From Synechococcaceae cyanobacterium (lineage in GTDB: Bacteria > Cyanobacteriota > Cyanobacteriia > PCC-6307 > Cyanobiaceae): a stretch of 32,516 nt of DNA. The stretch covers positions 1-32,516 of the forward strand of contig CANHMF010000011.1 in NCBI GenBank assembly GCA_947461705.1. The letters are read 5' to 3'. Shown one piece after another: positions 23,808-30,681 of the stretch. Numbering within the stretch: the first letter of the stretch is position 1; each line of letters opens with the position of its first letter. The notes under the pieces were generated by a model, which worked only from the letters and a program-made list of their open reading frames with translations, searched no databases and was not told the DNA's origin. Made by a program: the position numbers and the translations under genes.

Positions 23808-24914
23808 CTACACCTCGGACTTCGACCCTAGAGCCCGAGACTGCGACAACCCACTCTGCAACCAGTCCTCGAGGCGAGCGGCAAAAGCCTGGCGCGAGGC
23901 ATGGCGCTCCACCCACTCGCGGCAGCCACGGCGATCCAGGGCCACCGCCTCCTGGGCTGCGAGGGCCAGGGCCGGCACGTCGTCGGGCTCCACCAGCAGA
24001 CCATTCACCCCCGGCTCCACCAGCTCCCCGGGACCGCCGCGGCGGTAGGCCACCACCGGGACACCACAGGCCATGGCCTCCACCACCACGTTGCCGTAGG
24101 CCTCGTTCCACTTGGGGGTGTTGAGCAGGGCCCGGCAGCGGCCGAGCTGCCGCTGAAGCTCCGCCGTGGGCAGGAATCCGCGCCAGTCCAGCGTGCCGGC
24201 GGGCACCGAGGCCTCCACCGCCGCCGCATAGACCGAATCTTCCACCAGCCCCCACACAGCCAGCCGCTCCCCCAGCTGGGCGGCGGCGGCGGCGGCATCC
24301 TCCAGACCCTTTTCCGGGGCAATCCGGCCCACCCAACCCAGCAGCGGTTCGGGCTCAGTGCAGAAGCTGTAGGCCTCCAGATCAAAGCCATTGCCCACCA
24401 CGACCGGCCGGCTGGGCAGGGCAAAATCCCCGGCCTGGGCCTGGGTATGGAAGGCCAGGCGGCGCTGATCCCAGGCTGCCACCTCGGCGATCACGGCATC
24501 CATGGCCCCGGACACCGAGCCCATGCTCACCAGGTGAAAGATCGGGACCGCAGCCGTGGGAGTGAGCCAGAACGGCAGCCAGTCGTAGGCCAGGTTGAGC
24601 ACCGCATCGAAGCGCTCGCCAGGGGCGGCCTCGAGGGCCCGCCGCCAGAGGTTGCCCAGCAGCCCGCCGGCGGGCAGGCTCACGGGCGCATCGCGGCCCT
24701 GGTGCTGACAACTGGGCTGCAGGGCACCAGGGCAGGTCCACAGGGCGGCCCCGGTGCAGGCCGGCGACAGCTCTGATCCCTCCGCCGCCAGCACGGTGAG
24801 CTCGTGCCCCCGCTGCAGCAGGCCCGCCACCAGGCCCGTGAGGGTGAGCTCCACCCCGCCGCCGCGGCCACTGCCCAAAGGCCCCACAGGGGTGCTCACC
24901 ACCAACAGCTTCAT
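23808..24914 (-). CDS. Glycosyltransferase family 4 protein
   Basis: A 368-residue GT-B fold glycosyltransferase. The N-terminal domain begins MKLLVVSTPVGPLGSGRGGG, an unusually clear nucleotide-sugar/acceptor loop. The C-terminal donor site has LLGWVGRIAPEKGLEDAAAA and the retaining E-x7-E motif in EAYGNVVVEAMACGVPVV, followed by the diphosphate-binding GGPGELVEPGVNGLLVEP. The N-terminus resembles what I remember of UDP-glucose:tetrahydrobiopterin glucosyltransferases of Synechococcus, but this is not verified; a role in surface polysaccharide is equally possible given the GT39 neighbour. ATG 24914 shares one base with the EamA gene stop (TGATG). Confidence 0.85.
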   Translation of the reverse strand: MKLLVVSTPVGPLGSGRGGGVELTLTGLVAGLLQRGHELTVLAAEGSELSPACTGAALWTCPGALQPSCQHQGRDAPVSLPAGGLLGNLWRRALEAAPGERFDAVLNLAYDWLPFWLTPTAAVPIFHLVSMGSVSGAMDAVIAEVAAWDQRRLAFHTQAQAGDFALPSRPVVVGNGFDLEAYSFCTEPEPLLGWVGRIAPEKGLEDAAAAAAQLGERLAVWGLVEDSVYAAAVEASVPAGTLDWRGFLPTAELQRQLGRCRALLNTPKWNEAYGNVVVEAMACGVPVVAYRRGGPGELVEPGVNGLLVEPDDVPALALAAQEAVALDRRGCREWVERHASRQAFAARLEDWLQSGLSQSRALGSKSEV

Positions 24915-25843
24915 CAGGGCGCCTCCCAGAGCTGCTGGCGGCGGTTGATCAGCACCACACTCCCGAGCGCCAGCACCGCTCCCAACCATTGCAGAGGCCG
25001 CAGCTCCTCCCCCAGCAGCACGAGCCCACAGAGCAGGGCAAACATCGGCGTGAGGAAGGTGAGCGAGGTGAAGCTGGTGAGGTTTTCCTGGTTGGCAAAC
25101 CAGAAGAAGAGCCCATAGGCCAGAGCACTGCCCAGGAGAGCGGCATAGGCCATCAGGCCCCATTCAGCCCCACTCCAGGCGGGCCAGAAGGCCGGAGCCG
25201 CTGGATTCAAGAGGGGCGCCACCGCGGAGGCCAGCAGCAGCGGCAGCCCCCCCAGCACCATGTGCCAGCCCGTCACAGCCACCGGATCGCTGTGGCGGCA
25301 GGCATAGCGGCTGAGCACCGTGCCGAAGGCCATGGCCAGGGCTGCGCCGAGCATCCACAGCTCGCCATGGCTCCAGGCCCGCTCCCCGATGGACTCCGGG
25401 CCCATCAACCACCACTGCTGCAGAAGCGGACCAGGCAGCCCCAGACACAGGATCCCCGCCAAGCCCAGCAACAGGCCCAGCCAGCCGACGGGATTGATCG
25501 CCTCACCAAACAAGCTGCGGGCCAGCAGGGCCACCGCCAGGGGCTGGGAATCAATCAACACCGATCCAAGACCGGCGCCGGTGCCCTCCAGACCCCGGGC
25601 CAGCAACCCCTGAAACGCAGTGGCATCCACCAGGGCAAACAGCAGCAGCCAGAGGCGATCCCGGGGGTCCACCCCCGGCGAGCGCCGCCACAGCGTCGCC
25701 GCCAGCAGGAGCACCAGCCCTGCCGGCAGCAACCGCATCCAGGCGAGGGTGAGGGGGCCGCTGTCGGCCAGCAGGGGCTTCATCGCCGCCATGGCCGTGC
25801 CCCAGAGGGCAAAGGGCAACACCATCAGCAGCCAGCGCAGCAT
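24914..25843 (-). CDS. EamA/DMT-family transporter
   Basis: A 309-residue membrane protein with ten helices in two homologous EamA halves, as in drug/metabolite transporters (RhaT/YdcZ-type). The first half runs from LRWLLMVLPFALWGTAMAAM to LLGLAGILCLGLPGP, and the second begins GELWMLGAALAMAFGTVLSR. The conserved proline/glutamate-bearing EamA helix reads LTFLTPMFALLCGLVLLGE. The substrate cannot be told. ATG 25843 is used; GTG 25846 one codon earlier is the alternative. It is the first gene of a run with the two glycosyltransferases, so it may move a precursor or product of theirs, but that is only positional. Confidence 0.86.
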   Translation of the reverse strand: MLRWLLMVLPFALWGTAMAAMKPLLADSGPLTLAWMRLLPAGLVLLLAATLWRRSPGVDPRDRLWLLLFALVDATAFQGLLARGLEGTGAGLGSVLIDSQPLAVALLARSLFGEAINPVGWLGLLLGLAGILCLGLPGPLLQQWWLMGPESIGERAWSHGELWMLGAALAMAFGTVLSRYACRHSDPVAVTGWHMVLGGLPLLLASAVAPLLNPAAPAFWPAWSGAEWGLMAYAALLGSALAYGLFFWFANQENLTSFTSLTFLTPMFALLCGLVLLGEELRPLQWLGAVLALGSVVLINRRQQLWEAP

Positions 25844-25874
25844 CACCAGCCCAAGCTGCCTACAGGCACCTTTT

Positions 25875-25899
25875 TAAGATCCAGCCACTGCACAGTGCA
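25875..25899 (+). promoter_or_regulatory. Candidate -10 and palindrome upstream of sppA
   Basis: TAAGAT (25875-25880) after a T-run is a TAnnnT-type -10, giving a start near 25887. Immediately downstream TGCACAGTGCA (25889-25899) is a perfect 5-1-5 palindrome ending 3 bases before the sppA ATG, where it could mask ribosome binding or bind a protein. No Shine-Dalgarno sequence is seen. Confidence 0.3.
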
Positions 25900-25902
25900 T
25901 CG

Positions 25903-26715
25903 ATGGCCTGGCCCTGGCGACGCAAGTCCCGCCGCAAACTGGCACGTATCGCCATCGAGGGGCCCATTGCCGGCCCCACCCGGGAGCGAGTGCTCAAGGC
26001 GCTACGGGAGGTGGAGCAGCGGGAATGCCCCGCCCTGCTGCTACGCATCGACAGCCCCGGCGGCACCGTGGGCGACAGCCAGGAAATCCACGCCGCCATC
26101 ACACGTCTGCGCAGCAAGGGCTGCCGGGTGGTGGCGAGCTTCGGCAACATCTCCGCCTCCGGGGGGGTGTACGTGGGCGTGGCGGCCGAGCAGATCGTGG
26201 CCAACCCCGGCACCATCACCGGCTCCATCGGCGTGATCCTGCGGGGCAACAATCTCTCGCGGCTCCTCGAGCGGGTGGGAATCAGCTTTGAAACCGTGAA
26301 GAGCGGCCTCTACAAGGACATTCTCTCGCCGGATCGCGCCCTCACCGCCGCCGAGCGCGATCTGCTGCAAAGCCTGATCGATTCCAGCTACAGCCAATTT
26401 GTGACGGCCGTGGCCGAAGGCCGGGGCCTGAGCCAGGAGGTGGTGCGGAGCTTCGCCGATGGGCGTGTGTTCAGCGGAGCCCAGGCCAAGGAGCTGGGCC
26501 TCGTGGATGAGCTGGGCGATGAGGACGCCGCGCGCCGCCTGGCCGCCCGCCTGGCGGATCTCGATGAGGAGAAGACTCGGCCGATCACCTTCGGCAAGCC
26601 GCCCAAGCGCTTTGGGGGGCTGATTCCGGGCCGTGCCCTGCTGGGCCGCCTCGGTGCCGCCCTCAGCCTGGAGCTGGCCTGGAGCGGCCAACCCCTGTGG
26701 CTCTACCGGCCATGA
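25903..26715 (+). CDS. sppA: Signal peptide peptidase SppA-type serine protease
   Basis: A 270-residue S49-family protease. The catalytic pair is visible as Ser86 in GNISASGGVYVG and Lys138 in SGLYKDILSPDR, with the oxyanion/substrate loop RIDSPGGTVGDSQEI at 49-62 and TGSIGVILRG at 106-114. It is a short single-domain form. The N-terminus is basic (MAWPWRRKSRRKLARI) and has no transmembrane anchor, unlike E. coli SppA, so it may be peripheral or cytoplasmic. Family members degrade cleaved signal peptides; in Synechocystis an SppA is linked to phycobilisome breakdown. ATG 25903 is the only reasonable start. The stop overlaps aroH by 4 bases. Confidence 0.92.
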   Translation: MAWPWRRKSRRKLARIAIEGPIAGPTRERVLKALREVEQRECPALLLRIDSPGGTVGDSQEIHAAITRLRSKGCRVVASFGNISASGGVYVGVAAEQIVANPGTITGSIGVILRGNNLSRLLERVGISFETVKSGLYKDILSPDRALTAAERDLLQSLIDSSYSQFVTAVAEGRGLSQEVVRSFADGRVFSGAQAKELGLVDELGDEDAARRLAARLADLDEEKTRPITFGKPPKRFGGLIPGRALLGRLGAALSLELAWSGQPLWLYRP

Positions 26716-27095
26716 GCAGCCCCCGCAGCCTGCGCTCGCTCCGGGGTGCCACCACCGCCAGCGCCAACAGCGCCGAGGCCATCGCCGAGGCCGTGGCTGA
26801 ACTGCTGGATGCCCTGGTGGCGCGCAATGGGCTGGAGGGCAGACAGTTGCTGTCGATCACCTTCTCGGTGACGGCTGATCTCAATGCCTGCTTCCCGGCA
26901 GCCATCGCCCGGCGCCGTCCCGGCTGGGATGGCGTGGCCCTGCTCGACTGCCAGCAGATGGCCGTGGAGGGGGACCTGCCCCGTTGCATTCGCCTGCTGG
27001 CCCATGCCTGGCTGGAGGAGCATCAACCGGCGCGCCATGCCTACCTGCGCGAAGCCGCCCGACTGCGACCCGACCTCTCCGACCAGACCAGCTGA
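26712..27095 (+). CDS. aroH: Chorismate mutase, AroH type
   Basis: A 127-residue monofunctional chorismate mutase converting chorismate to prephenate for Phe and Tyr synthesis. It aligns by eye over its full length with the Bacillus AroH fold: Arg11 in LRGATT, the SVTADLNACFP segment, Arg94 in RCIRLL (Bacillus Arg90) and Tyr111 in HAYLREA (Bacillus Tyr108). The position of Bacillus Glu78 appears to be Gln82 (CQQMAVEG), which is odd because that Glu contacts the chorismate hydroxyl. The ATG at 26712 overlaps the sppA stop (ATGA); an in-frame start at 26697 is less likely. It probably shares the sppA transcript. Confidence 0.9.
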   Translation: MSSPRSLRSLRGATTASANSAEAIAEAVAELLDALVARNGLEGRQLLSITFSVTADLNACFPAAIARRRPGWDGVALLDCQQMAVEGDLPRCIRLLAHAWLEEHQPARHAYLREAARLRPDLSDQTS

Positions 27096-27151
27096 GTCAC
27101 ATCTGGTCACCACTGCCAGCTGGGCTGCCGCCCACCTACGGGTCCGCGGGC

Positions 27152-27167
27152 CTCAGCCCCTGCTGAG
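27152..27167 (+). terminator. Weak hairpin after aroH
   Basis: CTCAGC and GCTGAG form a 6-bp stem with a 4-base loop, followed by AATTCGTCT rather than a clean T-run. It lies 57 bases after the aroH stop and before the DUF2808 gene. It is a possible weak terminator. The rest of the 110-base gap has no recognised signal. Confidence 0.3.
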
Positions 27168-27205
27168 AATTCGTCTACGGCATCAGCCCTCCTCCCACAC
27201 CCTCC

Positions 27206-27787
27206 ATGTCTTTCCTCCGCGCTGCGACAGCCGCCACGGCCATCGGCCTGGCGGGCATCGCCGCCAGCTTCACACCCCTGGCACCGCTGGCTCCAGCCCG
27301 CGCCCAGGGCACCCCTGGCCTGATGGAGTTCCGCTGGGACACCACGAAGGACTACCGCAAGCTCTACTACTTCATGACCGACACGGCTCGGCTGAAGCGC
27401 TCGGAGTATTACCTGCTGCTGAAACCCAAGGATCGCAAAACAGCCATCCTCAAGCTCACGGTGGGCATCCCCAAGAGCTTTGACGTGGACATCAATCCCA
27501 AATACGTGCAGCTCTGCTACATGAAGGAAGGAGGCATGCTGGCGCGCACCCGCTGCGAGAAGCAAATCCCTGCTGTGGTGGAGGTTTCCAAGGACGGGAC
27601 CGCCATCGAAATCTTCCCGAACACCCCGGTGCCGGTCGGCAAGACCATCGGGGTTTACATGAACATCTTCAATCCGTTCAATGCGGGCATGTATCAGTTC
27701 AATGCCCTGGCCCAGGCCCCTGGGGATATCCCCATCTCGGGCTATCTGGGCAGCTGGCTGATCCAGATCGATCCGCCCAACAACTGA
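27206..27787 (+). CDS. DUF2808 exported protein
   Basis: A 193-residue protein with an N-terminal signal sequence (MSFLRAATAATAIGLAGIAA ending near APARAQ, residue about 34) and a single compact domain rich in beta strands. Typical-looking stretches are YLLLKPKDRKTAILKLTVGI, PVPVGKTIGVYMNIFNPFNA and DIPISGYLGSWLIQID. Two cysteines (CYMKEG and TRCEKQ) could form a disulfide in the periplasm. It resembles the cyanobacterial DUF2808 family, whose function I do not know. ATG 27206 follows a pyrimidine-rich leader with no strong ribosome site. It lies between aroH and rpmH with gaps on both sides and is probably transcribed alone. Confidence 0.8.
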   Translation: MSFLRAATAATAIGLAGIAASFTPLAPLAPARAQGTPGLMEFRWDTTKDYRKLYYFMTDTARLKRSEYYLLLKPKDRKTAILKLTVGIPKSFDVDINPKYVQLCYMKEGGMLARTRCEKQIPAVVEVSKDGTAIEIFPNTPVPVGKTIGVYMNIFNPFNAGMYQFNALAQAPGDIPISGYLGSWLIQIDPPNN

Positions 27788-27792
27788 GCCCC

Positions 27793-27810
27793 GTGGGCGG
27801 CTGGGCCCAC
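27793..27810 (+). terminator. Possible terminator hairpin after the DUF2808 gene
   Basis: GTGGGC and GCCCAC form a perfect 6-bp GC-rich stem with a 6-base loop, starting 6 bases after the DUF2808 stop. No T-run follows. It would separate this gene from the rpmH promoter just downstream. Confidence 0.35.
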
Positions 27811-27820
27811 CCCCAGCTGA

Positions 27821-27826
27821 TAGGTT
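27821..27826 (+). promoter_or_regulatory. Candidate -10 element of rpmH
   Basis: TAGGTT (in CTGATAGGTTGGG) fits a TAnnnT-type -10; a start near 27833 would give a leader of about 30 bases before the rpmH ATG, carrying GGAG at 27858-27861. A matching -35 is not evident because the terminator-like hairpin occupies that position. Confidence 0.33.
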
Positions 27827-27863
27827 GGGCGATCGACGTTGAAGGCGTAGCCGAGCCGGAGCC

Positions 27864-28001
27864 ATGACCAAACGGACCCTCGAAGGAACCAGCCGCAAGC
27901 GCAAGCGGGTCTCCGGCTTTCGCGTTCGCATGCGCAGCCACACCGGCCGCCGTGTGATCCGCACCCGCCGCAAGCGTGGCCGCGCCCGCCTGGCGGTCTA
28001 G
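27864..28001 (+). CDS. rpmH: 50S ribosomal protein L34
   Basis: A 45-residue basic ribosomal protein of the large subunit. It begins [20 protein letters not shown] and continues [20 protein letters not shown], the standard L34 pattern of a basic N-terminal arm, a GFRxRM turn and a helical RxRRxKGR tail. The ATG has GGAG three bases upstream. It is followed after 80 bases by rnpA, the usual bacterial neighbour; the two are probably cotranscribed. Confidence 0.96.
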   Translation: MTKRTLEGTSRKRKRVSGFRVRMRSHTGRRVIRTRRKRGRARLAV

Positions 28002-28081
28002 AGCCTGGATCTGGAGCGCCAGCTCCTCATCCCCGCCGCCCGCACTCCAACGTCCCCGTCGCCACCCCGAGCCAACCAGCC

Positions 28082-28471
28082 ATGGTTTTGCCCCGGGAAC
28101 ACAGGCTGCGGGGACGTTTTGTGTTCGATCGCCTCTACCAGAAGGGCCGGCGGTTCCATGGCACCTGGATGGTGCTGCGCACCATGGCCGCCGAGCCGGC
28201 CCTGCTCAAGCCGGACCCCCGCGACCCCAATCCCCTGAGCTGCCGCCTTGGGGTGGTGGTGAGCGCCAAGGTGAGCAAGAAATCGGTGCGTCGCAACCAA
28301 TTGCGGCGGCTGTTCCACAGCCACCTAGTGGCCGCCGCAGCAGCACGGCAGGCCCAGATGGCCAACACCTGGCTGCTGATCTCCCTCAAGCCCGGTAGCG
28401 CGGACGCAGGTGACGAGGTTCTGCTGGGAGAATGTTCTGAACTCCTCGAGAAGGCAGGGCTGCGCCCATGA
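28082..28471 (+). CDS. rnpA: Ribonuclease P protein component
   Basis: A 129-residue basic protein that assists the RNase P RNA in trimming the 5' leader of precursor tRNAs. The N-terminus MVLPREHRLRGRFVFDRLYQ fits the family. The conserved RNR-like signature is SKKSVRRNQLRRLFHSHL with the expected Arg/Asn spacing, and LGVVVSAKV is the strand before it. Length and order fit a normal RnpA. Its 3' end overlaps the PH-domain protein by 4 bases (ATGA), linking translation of the two. The RNA subunit gene is not in this window. Confidence 0.94.
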   Translation: MVLPREHRLRGRFVFDRLYQKGRRFHGTWMVLRTMAAEPALLKPDPRDPNPLSCRLGVVVSAKVSKKSVRRNQLRRLFHSHLVAAAAARQAQMANTWLLISLKPGSADAGDEVLLGECSELLEKAGLRP

Positions 28472-28914
28472 CTGCTGCGGCGAATTCCGGACCGGTCGCC
28501 CCCGGCGCGAGCATCAATGAGGCCGTCTTCTATGAGGGCGGTCCCGCCAAGGGGGATCTGATCACCAACCTGCTGTTCGGCCTCACCCTGATCGGGATTC
28601 CCTTCGCCGTGGGGGCGATCGTGCGGGCCCTCTGGCTGCGGTTCACCATCACCAGCCGCCGGGTATCGGTGAGCGGCGGCTGGCTTGGCCGCGACCGCAC
28701 CCAAGTGGTGTACAAGCAGATTCGTGAGGTGCGTTCCGTGGCCCGTGGCCTGGGCTTCTGGGGCGACATGGTGCTGGTGCTCAACGACGGCATGAAGCTC
28801 GAGATGCGCGCGGTGCCCAACTACCGCGAGGCCGAGGCCTACATCCAGGAGCGCATGGCGGCGAGCACCACCGCCAAGGCCCCCAAAGCAGCCAACAGCG
28901 GCTTCGCGGCCTGA
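28468..28914 (+). CDS. PH-domain (bPH2/DUF304-like) membrane-associated protein
   Basis: A 148-residue protein with a short polar N-terminus, one or two hydrophobic helices (about 31-52, NLLFGLTLIGIPFAVGAIV) and a bacterial pleckstrin-homology-like domain (FTITSRRVSVSGGWLGRDRT, then QVVYKQIREVRSVARGLGFW and DMVLVLNDGMKLEMRAVPNY). The Ala-rich C-terminus is probably flexible. Function is unknown; in this locus it sits between rnpA (4-base overlap) and yidC, which suggests a role at the membrane during protein insertion, but this is positional inference only. Confidence 0.78.
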   Translation: MTAAANSGPVAPGASINEAVFYEGGPAKGDLITNLLFGLTLIGIPFAVGAIVRALWLRFTITSRRVSVSGGWLGRDRTQVVYKQIREVRSVARGLGFWGDMVLVLNDGMKLEMRAVPNYREAEAYIQERMAASTTAKAPKAANSGFAA

Positions 28915-28957
28915 CACACTGGCCCCCAACACCCACCCCCTCTGACGTAACCACGCC

Positions 28958-30094
28958 GTGATCGGCTACATCTCCGACAACCTGCTGCTCCCGATCCTCG
29001 ATTTCTTCTACGGATTGGTGCCGAGCTACGGGCTAGCCATCATTGCCCTCACGGTGGTGATCCGTCTGGCGCTGTTCCCCCTCAGCGCTGGCTCCATCCG
29101 CAGTGCCCGCCGCATGCGCATCGCCCAACCGGTGATGCAGAAACGCCAGGCGGAAATCAAGGCCAAGTACGCCAACAATCCCCAGAAACAGCAGGAGGAG
29201 CTGGGCTCCCTGATGAAGGAGTTCGGCAGCCCCCTGTCCGGCTGCCTGCCCCTGCTGGTGCAGATGCCGATCCTGTTCGCCCTGTTCGCCACCCTGCGGG
29301 GCTCACCGTTCGCCGATGTGCCCTACACCTTCAATCTGAAGGTGCTGCCGGCCGATCAGATCGCTGCGGTGGAACCGAAGCCGTTCAACAGCCCCAGCCA
29401 TTCGATCTTCGTCACCGCCACCAACCACGTGCCGGTGATCGCCAGTCTGGAGAAGGGCACCAAGATCGGTGTCGGCGACACCGAAACCGTGAGCCTGCAC
29501 ACCAAGACGGGCGACAGTTTCGCCTCGGTGCTCTCCGGTGTGGAGAACGGCAGCAGCTTCAACCCCACCTGGAGCGTCACCAAGGGTGAGGGTCTGGTGA
29601 GCGTCGATCAGAACGGCACCATCCACGCAATTGCCCCGGGCGATGCCGTGGTGGAAGCCAAGATCCCCGGCCTGGCAGCCCGCAGTGGCTTCCTCTTCAT
29701 CAAGGCACTGGGCCAGGTGGGCTTCTACACCGATGGCGCCCTCAACTGGGACATCGCGATCCTGGTGGCCGCCTTCGGCGCCAGCCTGTTCGTGTCCCAG
29801 ATCCTCTCGGGCATGGGCATGCCCGCCAACCCGCAGCAGTCCACCGCCAACAAGATCACCCCTGTGATGATCACGGGCATGTTCCTGTTCTTCCCCCTGC
29901 CGGCGGGCGTGCTGCTCTACATGGTGGTGGCGAACATCTTCCAGGCCCTGCAGACCTTCCTGCTCACCCGGGAATCCCTGCCCGACAACCTGCAGGCCAT
30001 CCTCGACCAGCAGATGGCCCAGCAGACGGTGACGGCCACAGCCACCACGGCCGGCAGCGAGCGGCTCCCCTTCGAGCCCAAGGGCAAGAAGTAG
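28958..30094 (+). CDS. yidC: Membrane protein insertase YidC/Alb3/Oxa1
   Basis: A 378-residue insertase that places proteins into thylakoid and plasma membranes. The first helix and groove arginine lie in [20 protein letters not shown] (Arg36). A charged cytoplasmic hairpin follows ([20 protein letters not shown] onward), then helix 2 (about 93-114). Helices 3-5 are near 264-285, 300-320 and 322-337. Between helices 2 and 3, residues about 120-252 form a long lumenal insert; 165-250 looks like a bacterial Ig-like group 2 domain ([19 protein letters not shown], then [18 protein letters not shown]). It lacks the large periplasmic first domain of E. coli YidC. Start GTG 28958 follows the PH gene by 43 bases. 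Confidence 0.95.
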   Translation: MIGYISDNLLLPILDFFYGLVPSYGLAIIALTVVIRLALFPLSAGSIRSARRMRIAQPVMQKRQAEIKAKYANNPQKQQEELGSLMKEFGSPLSGCLPLLVQMPILFALFATLRGSPFADVPYTFNLKVLPADQIAAVEPKPFNSPSHSIFVTATNHVPVIASLEKGTKIGVGDTETVSLHTKTGDSFASVLSGVENGSSFNPTWSVTKGEGLVSVDQNGTIHAIAPGDAVVEAKIPGLAARSGFLFIKALGQVGFYTDGALNWDIAILVAAFGASLFVSQILSGMGMPANPQQSTANKITPVMITGMFLFFPLPAGVLLYMVVANIFQALQTFLLTRESLPDNLQAILDQQMAQQTVTATATTAGSERLPFEPKGKK

Positions 30095-30098
30095 GGCC

Positions 30099-30656
30099 AT
30101 GGCTGAGTCCCGCCAGGCTGCCGCCACCAGCGGCGACGATCTGCAGCCGCTGCCGATCCAGGAGCTCAAGCTCCTGGCCGAAGGTCGGCAGTGGCAGCTA
30201 GATCAGCACCTGAGCGAACTGGAGAGCCTCACCCCCGTGCGGGGCGTGGTGAAGGCCCAGCACCGCGGCAACGTGCTGGAGGTGGAAGGCCAGGCCAGCA
30301 CGATCGTGACCCTCTGCTGCGACCGCTGCCTTCAGCACTTCAACCACCCCCTGAGCTTTGACACCAAGGAGCTGCTCTGGCTCGGCGAGGAGGCCCGCGA
30401 GGCGGGCATCAGCGAAGCCACCGTTCTGGAGGCCGGCAGCGCGGTGTTGGATCTCGATGCCGATGCGCTCACGGAGAGCCTCGACCCACGGGGCGACTTC
30501 GATCCGGCCCACTGGGCCTTCGAGCAGCTCAGCTTGCAGCTACCGCTGGTGAACCGCTGCGGCTCTGGGTGCCCCGGCCCCAACCTGCAGGGCAGCGGCA
30601 GCGGCGACATGATCGATCCCCGCTGGGCCGCCCTCAAGGGCCTCAACCAGCGCTAG
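30099..30656 (+). CDS. DUF177 (YceD-like) protein
   Basis: A 185-residue protein with the DUF177/YceD fold, which in many bacteria is encoded next to rpmF and in plants is linked to 23S rRNA maturation. Here it follows yidC by 4 bases. Segments include PIQELKLLAEGRQWQLDQHL, VRGVVKAQHRGNVLEVEGQA and the cysteine pair CCDRCLQHF (about 73-80). A later pair lies in NRCGSGCPGPN, so a metal site is possible. ATG 30099 is clear. Its function is not established in cyanobacteria; the translation- and membrane-insertion-related neighbours support a ribosome-assembly role only loosely. Confidence 0.82.
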   Translation: MAESRQAAATSGDDLQPLPIQELKLLAEGRQWQLDQHLSELESLTPVRGVVKAQHRGNVLEVEGQASTIVTLCCDRCLQHFNHPLSFDTKELLWLGEEAREAGISEATVLEAGSAVLDLDADALTESLDPRGDFDPAHWAFEQLSLQLPLVNRCGSGCPGPNLQGSGSGDMIDPRWAALKGLNQR

Positions 30657-30681
30657 AACCCACGCCGCGCGATCCCGCCCC

